A stretch of DNA of 20,704 bases from a virus. The stretch covers positions 1 to 20,704 of the IMG/VR virus record IMGVR_UViG_3300022916_000097, one strand, 5' to 3'. Positions 1 through 7,366 of this stretch are shown here, in pieces. The position numbers and the translations under genes are program-made. The notes below the pieces were generated by a model. It did not search any database and was not told the DNA's origin. It saw only the letters and a program-made list of their open reading frames with translations. How positions within the stretch are numbered: the first letter of the stretch is position 1; every line of letters begins with the position of its first letter.

Positions 1-123
1 ATTAATTCAGGATGGGAGAAAATTAAAACAGAGCTAGATAAATGTATTTGTTTGTGTGCTAACTGTCATAGAAGAGAACACCAAAGGTTAAGAGATGAGA
101 AAAATAAAGAGAGTTGTACGTAG
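1..123 (+). CDS. HNH homing endonuclease, C-terminal end (partial, starts before window)
   Basis: The reading frame is open from base 1 to a TAG at 121-123 and encodes about 40 residues. It contains the segment LDKCICLCANCHRREH, the typical second half of an HNH nuclease (two CxxC-type zinc ligands plus the final catalytic or metal-binding His). This is the tail of a homing-type HNH endonuclease. Its last 29 bases overlap, in another frame, the start of the RNA polymerase C-terminal ORF at 95, so it sits inside the RNA polymerase gene. The N-terminus lies outside the window, so the exact family cannot be given. No group I core element (P7/S) is visible between it and the polymerase ORF, unlike the two introns further downstream. 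Confidence 0.72.
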   Translation: MNSGWEKIKTELDKCICLCANCHRREHQRLRDEKNKESCT

Positions 124-961
124 TGACATATATATGGATGTAGCTGTGGTAGCTAATAGATTAATTGAAGAAGGTTCCTACCCTAAAGAGATAACATTTA
201 AGACATCCGATGGTGTAGCGAAGACTATATCTACTAGGATTGAAGCTAAAGGACTCAAGGGGAAGATAAATAGGAGATTAACTAAGAGAAATGTTATGAC
301 TACACCTTATTCAGTAACGGATAGAGGTATGTTTGACCAAGTAAAGGAGTTATTAGATGAGGATGAAGCTAATGATAACCTCTGGTGGCAAGGAGATAAG
401 TGGGTTGTAGCCAAATTGATAACTGTTCTCAATATACAAGCTATTAATGAGGTAGTTGAGGGAGCTATTAAAGGACAACAATATATTAAGGAAGTCACTA
501 GACAAATAACATCTAAAGGAGGGTATCTTAAATGGCATAGTCCAATATATAGATTACCTATGTTACAGAAAGTAACACGATGGACTGAACACAGACTGAG
601 GACGGAGCTAGGTATGCTCTTAATAAGAAAACCTACAGATAATATACATAAACAAAAGATGTTATCCTCTATAGCACCTAATTTTATACATCAATTAGAT
701 GCCGTACTTATGTATAGAACTGTAGAGAGGTGTATTGAACAAGGCGTTGATAACTTCTGGTTAATCCATGATAGTTATGGTGTAAGTCCTAATGATGCAG
801 AAACATTGTCAACACAGGTAAGGGAGGCTTATATTGAGTTGTTCTCAGAGCCAATACTTAAGAACTGGACAGAGGAAATAGGTCTTGAATATGATGATGA
901 TGTTATGATTAACACCCTAGATTTAAACGAAGTAAGAGATAGTAAATACATATTTAGTTAA
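95..961 (+). CDS. T7-like single-subunit DNA-directed RNA polymerase, C-terminal part (interrupted gene)
   Basis: The product is the palm/fingers C-terminal third of the phage RNA polymerase, which transcribes the middle and late genes. The O-helix region appears as TKRNVMTTPYS (T7: TKRSVMTLAYG), then SSIAPNFIHQLDAV (T7: GIAPNFVHSQDG), then LIHDSYG with the catalytic HDS aspartate (T7 D812), and it ends in a hydrophobic ...FS like T7 ...FAFA. Similarity to T7 begins near SDIYMDVAVV, codons 10-19. The N-terminal two thirds, including the catalytic motif A, must lie upstream, beyond the HNH ORF. The ATG at 95 has AAAGG at 83-87 with 7 bases spacing, so the fragment could be translated as a separate polypeptide. 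Alternatively it could be joined to the first part by RNA splicing, with the true exon starting within about 95-125. Identity is certain; the mode of expression is not. Confidence 0.9.
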   Translation: MRKIKRVVRSDIYMDVAVVANRLIEEGSYPKEITFKTSDGVAKTISTRIEAKGLKGKINRRLTKRNVMTTPYSVTDRGMFDQVKELLDEDEANDNLWWQGDKWVVAKLITVLNIQAINEVVEGAIKGQQYIKEVTRQITSKGGYLKWHSPIYRLPMLQKVTRWTEHRLRTELGMLLIRKPTDNIHKQKMLSSIAPNFIHQLDAVLMYRTVERCIEQGVDNFWLIHDSYGVSPNDAETLSTQVREAYIELFSEPILKNWTEEIGLEYDDDVMINTLDLNEVRDSKYIFS

Positions 962-979
962 CTCCTAACTTAAAGTTTA

Positions 980-1001
980 CTTAGGGTGTTACAGATACCG
1001 A
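980..1001 (+). promoter_or_regulatory. Candidate phage RNA polymerase promoter (copy 1)
   Basis: The motif lies in the gap between the RNA polymerase stop and the SSB start. It matches the motif at 11288-11309 at 18 of 22 positions: CTT-N2-G-K-TGTT-R-CAGATACCGA. Both copies are intergenic, in the same orientation, and sit at the head of a functional module, as T7-type promoters do; length is also close to the 23-bp T7 promoter. The function is inferred from repetition and position only. Confidence 0.62.
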
Positions 1002-1051
1002 GTAAAGAGGTGCATGAAAGTGTTAACAATTATAAAACAAAAGGAAAACAA

Positions 1052-1645
1052 ATGGCAGCAAAAGGCTACAATTTCAACACAAATCCAGTAACAGTAGTTA
1101 CTCCAGAGGCAAAAACATTATTCATGTGCTTAGCAGAAGTAAACGAATACACAGGTAAGTTTGGTGGTAAACTAGTATTTACACCAGAGCAGTTAAATCA
1201 AGAGGTATCATTCAAAGAGAATGGTGGAGCTAAGGGTAGAAAAGCATTCGGTGCAATCGTTAGTGAGTTACTAGATAATGCCTATAATGAATACACTACT
1301 GACACAGGCAAGAAAGCAACTAAGGTATCTAAGATTCAAGATGGTACTAATGCTGATGGTGATGCAGATGGTACATCAGTTATCTCTACAGCTAATCAGA
1401 ACCAACCAGATATCCTAGATAGCAGTAAGAAAGTTATTAAAGACTATGATGTATTAGTAGGTAATGGTTCTACAGTAGTGGCACAGTTATACTTAAAACC
1501 TTATGTAATGCAAGGTAAAGTAGGTGTTACAGCTTACTTAAACAAAGTTGTATTAAAAGACATCATTGAGTTCGGTGGATCTGATGATCTATTTGATGAT
1601 GATACGTTTGAATCAGATGATGATACATTATCGGATGACTTCTAA
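1052..1645 (+). CDS. Single-stranded DNA-binding protein, T7 gp2.5-like
   Basis: The product is 197 residues. It follows the RNA polymerase gene, where T7 gp2.5 lies, and has the hallmark of that family: an OB-fold-sized body followed by a strongly acidic tail (about residues 175-197, rich in Asp) that ends in a C-terminal Phe. In T7 that terminal aromatic residue mediates contacts with the polymerase and helicase. The body is recognisable mainly by position and tail, so the assignment rests partly on synteny. The ATG at 1052 is preferred over the in-frame upstream codon at 986 because AAAAGGAAA lies just upstream (about 1039-1047) and because 986 falls inside the promoter motif. Confidence 0.85.
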   Translation: MAAKGYNFNTNPVTVVTPEAKTLFMCLAEVNEYTGKFGGKLVFTPEQLNQEVSFKENGGAKGRKAFGAIVSELLDNAYNEYTTDTGKKATKVSKIQDGTNADGDADGTSVISTANQNQPDILDSSKKVIKDYDVLVGNGSTVVAQLYLKPYVMQGKVGVTAYLNKVVLKDIIEFGGSDDLFDDDTFESDDDTLSDDF

Positions 1646-1648
1646 TAG

Positions 1649-2074
1649 ATGTTTGAAGCCAAGGTAACAAAAGGTGGGACACTGAAAATAACAGTGCCCA
1701 TCTACCACGGAGTCCGTAAGAAGTATATGATAGGTTTAAATTGGTATGGTACAGCTCATTACAGAGCGAGGAATAAAGTAAAACAAGAATATAGTATACG
1801 AGTAGGCAAAGTATTAGAAAGCTTAGAAAATGATGTTAATATAACATCTCCGTTTACTACTCACTTTAAAATTTATTATAAGAATAAGGTGTCAGATGGT
1901 GATAATCTTGTAGCTGTAGCTGGTAAATTTCTACTCGACGCACTACAAGAACACGGTATAGTTGATGATGATAATGTACAGCATCATACCAGCAGTAGTT
2001 GGGAAGTAGTGGAGCAGGACAGACACAGCCCAAGAATAGAAGTAACAATAAAAGGAATAAAGAATGATAAGTAA
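1649..2074 (+). CDS. RusA-like Holliday junction resolvase / endodeoxyribonuclease
   Basis: The product is 141 residues. The central and C-terminal part reads DGDNLVAVAGKFLLDAL (residues 83-99) followed by HGIVDDDNV (102-110). This is the RusA pattern of acidic metal ligands (D-x-D-N ... D-D), so Asp83, Asp85 and Asp106-108 are the likely catalytic residues. RusA enzymes cut four-way DNA junctions as dimers. In T7 the equivalent map position is filled by gp3 endonuclease I, an unrelated fold, so this is probably a functional replacement that resolves branched replication intermediates before packaging. The start lies 3 bases after the SSB stop, indicating coupled translation. Confidence 0.82.
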   Translation: MFEAKVTKGGTLKITVPIYHGVRKKYMIGLNWYGTAHYRARNKVKQEYSIRVGKVLESLENDVNITSPFTTHFKIYYKNKVSDGDNLVAVAGKFLLDALQEHGIVDDDNVQHHTSSSWEVVEQDRHSPRIEVTIKGIKNDK

Positions 2075-2189
2075 AGGGAATTATATAAGTGATTTAATGT
2101 ATGAAGATGAATACCTAGAATACCATGAGGCATTAGAGATGTGGGACTACTATAGAACATGCTATGAAGAAGCCCATGAGTTATGTTAG
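2064..2189 (+). CDS. Small acidic/aromatic hypothetical protein, 41 aa
   Basis: The ATG at 2064 overlaps the end of the RusA gene by 11 bases and is preceded by AAAGGA at 2051-2056 with 7 bases spacing. It encodes 41 residues rich in Tyr and Glu (MISKGNYISDLMYEDEYLEY...) and stops at 2187-2189, inside the primase-helicase ORF, with a 26-base overlap. The ribosome site and tight overlaps support translation; no family is recognised. It may mainly couple primase translation to the upstream gene. Confidence 0.5.
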   Translation: MISKGNYISDLMYEDEYLEYHEALEMWDYYRTCYEEAHELC

Positions 2190-3813
2190 AGAAGATAATA
2201 GTGAATTACTTCCTGGATGTCATGGTTGCAATAGCTGTGGTAGTAGCGATGCTGTTAGGTATTATGTTGACGGCGGTGCTTATTGCTTTAGTTGCAATAC
2301 CTATAATCCTAATGGCGATGCTGGCAAAACCACTGATAAGCATGAAGGACATCGAACCATGGCAGGCAACTTAATACAAGATGTTGATCCAGTAACACTG
2401 GTTGCTCGTAAGATCAATGAACAAACATGTAGACACATGGGTTATGGTAATGCTCACTACAAAAGAAAGCCAGTACAAGTAGCTAACTATTATAATACTG
2501 ATGGTCAAGTTGTAGCTCAAAAGGTAAGGGATAAAGATAAGAACTTTGTATTCATTGGTAATACAAAAGAAGCACTAATGTTTAATCAACAAAACTGTAG
2601 AGGTAACGGTAAGAAACTAACTATAACTGAAGGTGAGATTGATGCCTTATCTGTGAGTCAAGCATTTGATAACAAGTGGGATGTTGTATCTATATCATCT
2701 GGTGCCTCTGGTGCTAGAAGAGAAATAGCTAAACACCTAGAGTTTATATCAGGTTATGATGAGATTGTACTTTGGTTCGACAACGACAGAGCTGGACGAG
2801 AAGCCCTCGATAGTGTTATCCCTATACTACCTATTGGTAAAGTAAAGATAGCCCGTCACGTTGATTACAAGGACGCTAATGATGTATTAAAACATCTAGG
2901 TAAAGCAGGAGTAGTTAATACATTCTATAATGCTGAGATGTTTAAACCAGAAGGTATTATCCTACCAGAGGAACTACTAGAGGAGGCACTAAAGCCTATT
3001 GAATATGGTAGACCATGGATGTTTGAGAAGATGACAGACATAACATATGGTAGAAGATTAGGTGAGGTAGTAGCATTAGGTGCTGGTGTATCCGTAGGTA
3101 AGACAGACTTTGTAATGCAATCTATATCTGATGATATGAAGAGAGGTTATAAAGTAGGTACCTTTATGCTGGAGCAACAGACAAGAGAAACCTTATTACG
3201 TATTGCTGGTAAGATAGACGGACAACACTATCACCTACCAGACAGTGAACACAACCCTGAAGATTTAAGGAATACAATTACTAATATAAAGGACCTCTAT
3301 ATCTACGATAACTTCGGAGCTATTGATTGGGAAACAATTAGTAATAAGATTAAGTTCATGGTGCATAACTATGGTGTTGAGCATATCTATATTGATAACT
3401 TAACTGCTCTTAATGCTCATGCTCAAGATGAGAGACGTAACTTAGATGCTTTAATGGCTGATGTAGCTGCACTAGCGAAGGAATTAAATATATGGATACT
3501 AGTTGTATCACATCTTAATCCACCCAAGACAGGTAATGCACATGAAGCTGGTGGTAGAGTAGAACAAGCACAATTCACAGGCTCAAGAGCTATCATGAGA
3601 TGGAGTAGTTTTATGTTAGGTGTTGAAAGAAACACAATACATGATGACCCAGAGGAAAGACAGAAGGGTCTAGTAAGGTGTATTAAAGATAGGTTCTCTG
3701 GTAAGGCTACTGGTAAAACAATAGGGTTTATATATGATATCGACACTGGTATCTTAATGGAGAGTGACGAGATACAACAAGTAGATCTAATAAATGATGA
3801 GGAGGATTATTAA
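2164..3813 (+). CDS. Primase-helicase, T7 gp4-like
   Basis: The product is up to 549 residues (T7 gp4: 566) and unwinds the replication fork while making RNA primers. Domains in order: a zinc-binding domain with Cys22, Cys25, Cys41 and Cys44 in T7 spacing; a TOPRIM primase core with TEGEIDALS (about 155) and WFDNDRAG (about 203); and a RecA/DnaB-type helicase with Walker A GAGVSVGKT (about 305) and Walker B IYIDNLTAL (about 407). Further on come VVSHLNPPKTG and GSRAIMRWS..LGVERN, which match the T7 helicase C-terminal motifs. The acidic tail (NDEEDY) resembles the T7 tail that contacts DNA polymerase. An in-frame stop at 2134 limits the start to 2164 or the ATG at 2176; neither has a strong ribosome site. 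Confidence 0.96.
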   Translation: MKKPMSYVREDNSELLPGCHGCNSCGSSDAVRYYVDGGAYCFSCNTYNPNGDAGKTTDKHEGHRTMAGNLIQDVDPVTLVARKINEQTCRHMGYGNAHYKRKPVQVANYYNTDGQVVAQKVRDKDKNFVFIGNTKEALMFNQQNCRGNGKKLTITEGEIDALSVSQAFDNKWDVVSISSGASGARREIAKHLEFISGYDEIVLWFDNDRAGREALDSVIPILPIGKVKIARHVDYKDANDVLKHLGKAGVVNTFYNAEMFKPEGIILPEELLEEALKPIEYGRPWMFEKMTDITYGRRLGEVVALGAGVSVGKTDFVMQSISDDMKRGYKVGTFMLEQQTRETLLRIAGKIDGQHYHLPDSEHNPEDLRNTITNIKDLYIYDNFGAIDWETISNKIKFMVHNYGVEHIYIDNLTALNAHAQDERRNLDALMADVAALAKELNIWILVVSHLNPPKTGNAHEAGGRVEQAQFTGSRAIMRWSSFMLGVERNTIHDDPEERQKGLVRCIKDRFSGKATGKTIGFIYDIDTGILMESDEIQQVDLINDEEDY

Positions 3814-3866
3814 TGATATTTAAAACACATTGTGAGACTGACAGACAAAGGAGTTGTTGTGACTAG
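3813..3866 (+). CDS. Possible 17-aa leader/coupling ORF
   Basis: The ATG overlaps the primase-helicase stop (TAATG) and has GAGGAGG upstream (about 3799-3805). The ORF is 17 codons and ends just past the next gene's GTG start at 3859. It may simply carry ribosomes to the next start. The peptide resembles nothing known, and it could equally be chance. Confidence 0.22.
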   Translation: MIFKTHCETDRQRSCCD

Positions 3867-4122
3867 AGAGCATATAATAGATAAAGTTGTAAACAATTTA
3901 GATAGTAAGTTTAACTTAACGACTAGAGAGTTTAATATAATTAGAAATTCAGTCATTGATACTTGCATTAGTTTTGAGTCTAGAACTTGTGAGAGTTGTA
4001 AGTATTGGGTGCAATCTCCAAACAAAGCATTAAGATGGTGTGTTGGATTTAAGAATCAAGGCATAACAAGCGAGCATATAACTGGGGATAAATTCTATTG
4101 TGCTAATTGGGAATCAAAATGA
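3859..4122 (+). CDS. Small Cys-rich, possibly zinc-binding protein, 87 aa
   Basis: The start is taken as GTG 3859 because a near-perfect AAAGGAG lies at 3847-3853 with 5 bases spacing; the in-frame GTG at 3832 has no such site. The N-terminal half is charged and probably helical. The C-terminal half carries CESCKYW, then WCVGF, then FYCANWE, four cysteines spaced like a zinc knuckle. The CxxC-x-Y/W pattern recurs twice in the protein at 6785-7366. The gene lies between primase-helicase and DNA polymerase. Function is not recognised; a nucleic-acid-associated accessory role is conceivable but unsupported. Confidence 0.72.
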   Translation: MTREHIIDKVVNNLDSKFNLTTREFNIIRNSVIDTCISFESRTCESCKYWVQSPNKALRWCVGFKNQGITSEHITGDKFYCANWESK

Positions 4123-4196
4123 AATCTTGTAGTAGATGTGGGTTAGAAGAACCTGATTTTAAAAGGAGAGGGATTAATAATGATAGCGATATTTGA
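4119..4196 (+). CDS. Tiny CxxC ORF, 25 aa, resembling an HNH/EndoVII N-terminus
   Basis: The ATG overlaps the previous stop (ATGA). It encodes 25 residues beginning MKSCSRCGLEEPDFKRRGIN and overlaps the DNA polymerase start by 17 bases in another frame. The opening resembles the zinc-ribbon start of many phage HNH and endonuclease VII proteins, including the one at 15571 (MKICTLCETEKPLDEF). It could be an HNH relic, a real mini zinc-ribbon protein, or a coupling ORF. Evidence for a product is weak. Confidence 0.33.
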   Translation: MKSCSRCGLEEPDFKRRGINNDSDI

Positions 4197-6027
4197 TATT
4201 GAAACAGATGGCTTATATTATGAAGCCACTACTGTCTGGTGTATGAGTGTTAAGATATTAAAACCAGATGCTCCTGCAACACAGGTATTTACAAATAGAC
4301 CTATTAAAGGTAGTGCTGGTAGTATTGAAGATGGTTTAAAGTTATTAACTGCCGCTACTACCCTTGTAGGACACAACATTATTAACTTCGATATACCAAC
4401 TATTAAGAAGCTATACCCTGATTGGACATACGATGGTGATACATACGATACATTAATAGCATCTAAGTTAAGTCATCCAAACCTAATGTTAGGTGATGCT
4501 AATAGAAAGAGATTACCTGGTAAGTTAAAAGGTAGTCATGGACTTAAAGCTTGGGGTTATAGATTAGGTAACTACAAAGATGAGCATGAAGATTGGTCAA
4601 GACTATCAGTTGATATGGTAGAATATTGTAGACAAGATGCTGAGGTAACAGCTAAGTTATATAAGAGATTAATACAGAAGCAAATACCAGATGAAGCCAT
4701 GAGATTAGAGCAAGACTTTGCACACATCATCGCTAGACAAGAACACTATGGGTGGAAGTTTGATATTGATAAAGCACAACAGCTACACGTTAAATTGCTA
4801 AAGGAAGCAGAGGAAGCTGAAGATGAATTATATAAGGTATTTACTCCACTTAAAGATTGGATAGTAATGAAGGAAGCCCCTAAGTTTAATAAGGATGGTA
4901 GTCTAAATAAGAGAAGACAATCACAAGAGTTAAAAGGTGCTTGTTTTAATGATGACCTAGAGTGGGGACACTGGAAAGAACTTGTGTTTAATCCTGGTTC
5001 TAGACAACATATATCAAGATGGTTAAAGCACTTCTATGGTTGGACTAGTCCTGAGTTCACAGAGAAAGGTAACCCCATTATTAATGAGAAGATACTTAAT
5101 GCTCTGGAGTTCCCAGAAGGAAAGATATTAGCTCATTACTTTAATGTTAAGAAGGTCATAGCTATGGTTGCTGAAGGTAACAATGCTTGGCTTAAGATGG
5201 TTAAGGATGATGGACGTATCCATGGTAGTATTGACACACTAGGAGCAGTTAGTAGACGATGTACACACTCTAGGCCTAACGTAGCACAGGTACCAAGCTC
5301 TAGAGCATACATGGGTAGTGAGTGTAGGCAGTTATTCACAGTAAGTGAAGGTAAGAAGTTAGTTGGTTGTGATGCTGATGGTCTTGAGTTAAGAACATTA
5401 TCACACTACATGGCAAAACATGATGGAGGTGTCTATGCTAGAGCAGTTGATGAAGGTAAGAAAGAAGATGGTACAGACATCCACACCCTTAACCAACAAG
5501 GAGCTGGACTCCCTACACGAGATGATTCAAAGACATTCATATACGCCTTCCTCTATGGAGCAGGTGATGGTAAGATTGGAGAGATCGTTAAAGGTACAGC
5601 TAAAGACGGGAAGAGACTTAAGGAGAAATTCTTAAAGCAAATACCAGCTATTGCACAATTATCAGAGGGTGTTCAAGAAGCAGTTAAGAAGAATGGTACA
5701 CTCAAAGCACTAGATGGTAATCCATATTATATTAGGTCACCACACTCAGCACTAAACACACTACTACAAGGATGTGGTGCATTAGTTATGAAGTATTGGT
5801 TAATAGAATTAGATAAACAACTACAAGAGAAGTATGAAGCTGGCACACAATATGAGTTCGTAGGGAATATCCACGATGAGGCTCAGATAGAATGTGATGA
5901 AGAGATTGCACATGATATAGGTAAGATTGCATCTGGAGCATTTGATGCTGTGACAACACAGTTAAATTTTAGAATACCTTTAAGAGGTAGTTATGATGTA
6001 GGTCAGACTTGGGAGGATACACATTAA
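4180..6027 (+). CDS. DNA polymerase, family A (T7 gp5-like) with 3'-5' exonuclease
   Basis: The product is 615 residues (T7 gp5: 704). The proofreading domain is intact: Exo I FDIET (Asp6, Glu8), Exo II VGHNIINFD (63-71) and Exo III YCRQD (149-153). Polymerase motifs are motif A GCDADGLELRTLSH (about 396-409; T7 GIDASGLELRCLAH), motif B KTFIYAFLYGAGDGKIG (about 450-466, nearly identical to T7) and motif C NIHDEAQ (about 563). These give the two metal-binding aspartates and the O-helix Lys/Tyr. It is the replicative polymerase working with the primase-helicase. The start at 4180 follows AAAAGGAGAGG with suitable spacing. The shorter length suggests reduced loops rather than truncation, because all motifs are present. 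Confidence 0.97.
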   Translation: MIAIFDIETDGLYYEATTVWCMSVKILKPDAPATQVFTNRPIKGSAGSIEDGLKLLTAATTLVGHNIINFDIPTIKKLYPDWTYDGDTYDTLIASKLSHPNLMLGDANRKRLPGKLKGSHGLKAWGYRLGNYKDEHEDWSRLSVDMVEYCRQDAEVTAKLYKRLIQKQIPDEAMRLEQDFAHIIARQEHYGWKFDIDKAQQLHVKLLKEAEEAEDELYKVFTPLKDWIVMKEAPKFNKDGSLNKRRQSQELKGACFNDDLEWGHWKELVFNPGSRQHISRWLKHFYGWTSPEFTEKGNPIINEKILNALEFPEGKILAHYFNVKKVIAMVAEGNNAWLKMVKDDGRIHGSIDTLGAVSRRCTHSRPNVAQVPSSRAYMGSECRQLFTVSEGKKLVGCDADGLELRTLSHYMAKHDGGVYARAVDEGKKEDGTDIHTLNQQGAGLPTRDDSKTFIYAFLYGAGDGKIGEIVKGTAKDGKRLKEKFLKQIPAIAQLSEGVQEAVKKNGTLKALDGNPYYIRSPHSALNTLLQGCGALVMKYWLIELDKQLQEKYEAGTQYEFVGNIHDEAQIECDEEIAHDIGKIASGAFDAVTTQLNFRIPLRGSYDVGQTWEDTH

Positions 6028-6197
6028 TGGTAGCATATTATAAGAAAGATAAAACAACAAAGAGGTGGCACTTACTGTTCCTCCTTGATGGACAAGTAGC
6101 TAGTGCAGGTAATTACCCTACAAAGAAGGATGCAATTAACTATGCCAAGAGAGACCTTGGTGTTACAGAAGTAAATGATTGGAATAAAAGAAAATGA
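6027..6197 (+). CDS. Hypothetical protein, 56 aa
   Basis: The ATG overlaps the DNA polymerase stop (TAATG); GGGAGG lies about 10 bases upstream within the polymerase gene. The product is basic and predicted to be strand-strand-helix: a hydrophobic strand RWHLLFLL, a turn, then a helix with KKDAINYAKRDLG. The pattern loosely recalls small DUF2188-like domains, but I cannot assign it. It ends overlapping the next ATG by 4 bases. Confidence 0.66.
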   Translation: MVAYYKKDKTTKRWHLLFLLDGQVASAGNYPTKKDAINYAKRDLGVTEVNDWNKRK

Positions 6198-6415
6198 GTT
6201 CACCAGAAAGATGGATAAGAGAAGCAATGGAAGAGGATAAAAGACATATGATGACAATAAGAGTATTAATGACAGACGGTAGAGATGAAGTATATAATGA
6301 TGTAGTTAAGACAGTACAGCTGCCTGACTCATACACATTAAAGATATATAATAGTAATATGCACTTTGATATAGACACAAATGAAGTACTATTTATGCAA
6401 AGCTGGGTATCATAA
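6194..6415 (+). CDS. Hypothetical protein, 73 aa
   Basis: The start overlaps the upstream stop (ATGA) and the stop overlaps the next ATG (TAATG), so it is embedded in a coupled string of genes. It begins with a charged helix (PERWIREAMEEDKRHM) followed by alternating hydrophobic residues that suggest a small beta domain. No motif or family is recognised. Confidence 0.66.
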   Translation: MSSPERWIREAMEEDKRHMMTIRVLMTDGRDEVYNDVVKTVQLPDSYTLKIYNSNMHFDIDTNEVLFMQSWVS

Positions 6416-6783
6416 TGGCAGGAGCAATGAACACATTAGATCCAATGATTAAGAGAAGAGATTTAGATAATGGTATTGACATCTGGTTCTATGAGAGAGG
6501 TATCACTACCAATGGTACAGCCATGGGGCAAGCAATCAAAACACTAGAGGAAACAACTGAGTTATTAGAAGGGATTAATAAAGGCGATGACAGAGAAATT
6601 AGAGATGCTATCGGTGACGTCTATGTTACTCTTAGGGGCGTATGTAATGTATTGGATATCGAATTCCTAGAGTGTGTAGATCAAGCATATAATGAGATCA
6701 AGGATAGAAGAGGTACATTAGGTTGTGATGGTATCTTTAGAAAGAATGTTGAACAACAACACTTTGATTTTAGGGATGCTTAA
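6415..6783 (+). CDS. MazG-like nucleotide pyrophosphohydrolase
   Basis: The product is 122 residues. The all-alpha NTP-PPase signature is present: ExxE at Glu46/Glu49, followed after 12 residues by ExxD at Glu61/Asp64 and a further Asp68 (EIRDAIGDV), then a long amphipathic helix ending DQAYNEIKDRRG. These acidic residues bind the Mg ions that drive hydrolysis of (d)NTPs to monophosphates. MazG-like genes are common in marine phages, where roles in nucleotide clean-up or alarmone control have been proposed. Here it sits in the nucleotide-metabolism stretch upstream of nrdA/nrdB. The substrate cannot be read from sequence. Confidence 0.86.
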   Translation: MAGAMNTLDPMIKRRDLDNGIDIWFYERGITTNGTAMGQAIKTLEETTELLEGINKGDDREIRDAIGDVYVTLRGVCNVLDIEFLECVDQAYNEIKDRRGTLGCDGIFRKNVEQQHFDFRDA

Positions 6784-6784
6784 T

Positions 6785-7366
6785 ATGTATGAACCAGTAG
6801 ACAATAGTGAGAGGATATCTAAAGGTATCTGTAATTCTTGTATGTATTATGAGACACCTGGAGGCAACGGAATATGTATGAATGATGATTACTGTGTTCC
6901 TACTAACAGCTTTCAATCTAAATATGAAGCTAAATCAAGAGGTTCAGCTAATGACTCACGGATGACTGATATATGCGAGGAGTGTGTTTATAGAGAATTT
7001 GATCATTGTACCCAGGCTGATAATTGTGTCCCTACTAATGGAGCTACAAAGTTTGAGCATAGGGGAGATGTAAAACCCATACTTAATATAAATAGAGATA
7101 ATGTAGATGACTTCTTAGATAGAATAGGAAATAATGTGGAAGATAATGTAAGAACACAAGTAGGTGGTAGTCACTATCAAGACATGGCTATACAGCCTTG
7201 GGCATACTTTACTGCTAATGCTACACACCTAGAGATTACAGGTGCTTGTAAACAAAACGTACTGAAGTATATGAGACAAAAAAATGATATGTTAGAAGAT
7301 TTAAAGAAAGCTTCTTGGTATCTTGAAGAATGGATTAAGGAGCTTGAAAACAATGTTATTGAATAA
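6785..7366 (+). CDS. Duplicated Cys-knuckle protein with C-terminal DUF3310 domain
   Basis: The product is 193 residues from ATG 6785 (AGGG about 10 bases upstream; other in-frame ATGs lie inside the mazG-like gene). The N-terminal half holds two copies of a cysteine unit: ICNSCMYYE...CMNDDYCVPTN and ICEECVYRE..CTQADNCVPTN, each with four Cys and an identical CVPTN ending, so probably two tandem zinc-binding knuckles. The C-terminal 65 residues match the phage DUF3310 pattern: GGSHYQDMAIQPW ... N..H.EITG...N.LKYM-RQK ... EDLKKASWYLEEWI. DUF3310 proteins are sometimes annotated as nucleotide kinases, without strong proof. The position next to mazG and nrd genes fits nucleotide or regulatory functions. 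Confidence 0.8.
   Translation: MYEPVDNSERISKGICNSCMYYETPGGNGICMNDDYCVPTNSFQSKYEAKSRGSANDSRMTDICEECVYREFDHCTQADNCVPTNGATKFEHRGDVKPILNINRDNVDDFLDRIGNNVEDNVRTQVGGSHYQDMAIQPWAYFTANATHLEITGACKQNVLKYMRQKNDMLEDLKKASWYLEEWIKELENNVIE

Noticed and set aside
963-987. Imperfect inverted repeat CCTAA...TTAGG after the RNA polymerase stop as a terminator
   Set aside because: Only five outer pairs hold, the inner stem has mismatches, and there is no T-run; its right arm is part of the promoter motif.
986-1051. ATG-like start at 986 for the SSB gene
   Set aside because: It overlaps the promoter motif, lacks a ribosome site and adds residues without similarity; ATG 1052 has a good AAGGA-type site.
2183-2374. 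63-aa hydrophobic ORF inside the primase-helicase gene, looking like a membrane protein
   Set aside because: It is fully inside the zinc-binding and linker region of the primase in another frame, with no good ribosome site; hydrophobicity arises from the T-rich frame.
3423-3746. Reverse-strand ORFs such as this one and those at 8368-8640, 12507-12830 and 19039-19407
   Set aside because: They mirror strongly conserved + strand genes and have no homology or ribosome sites; all real genes here run on the + strand.
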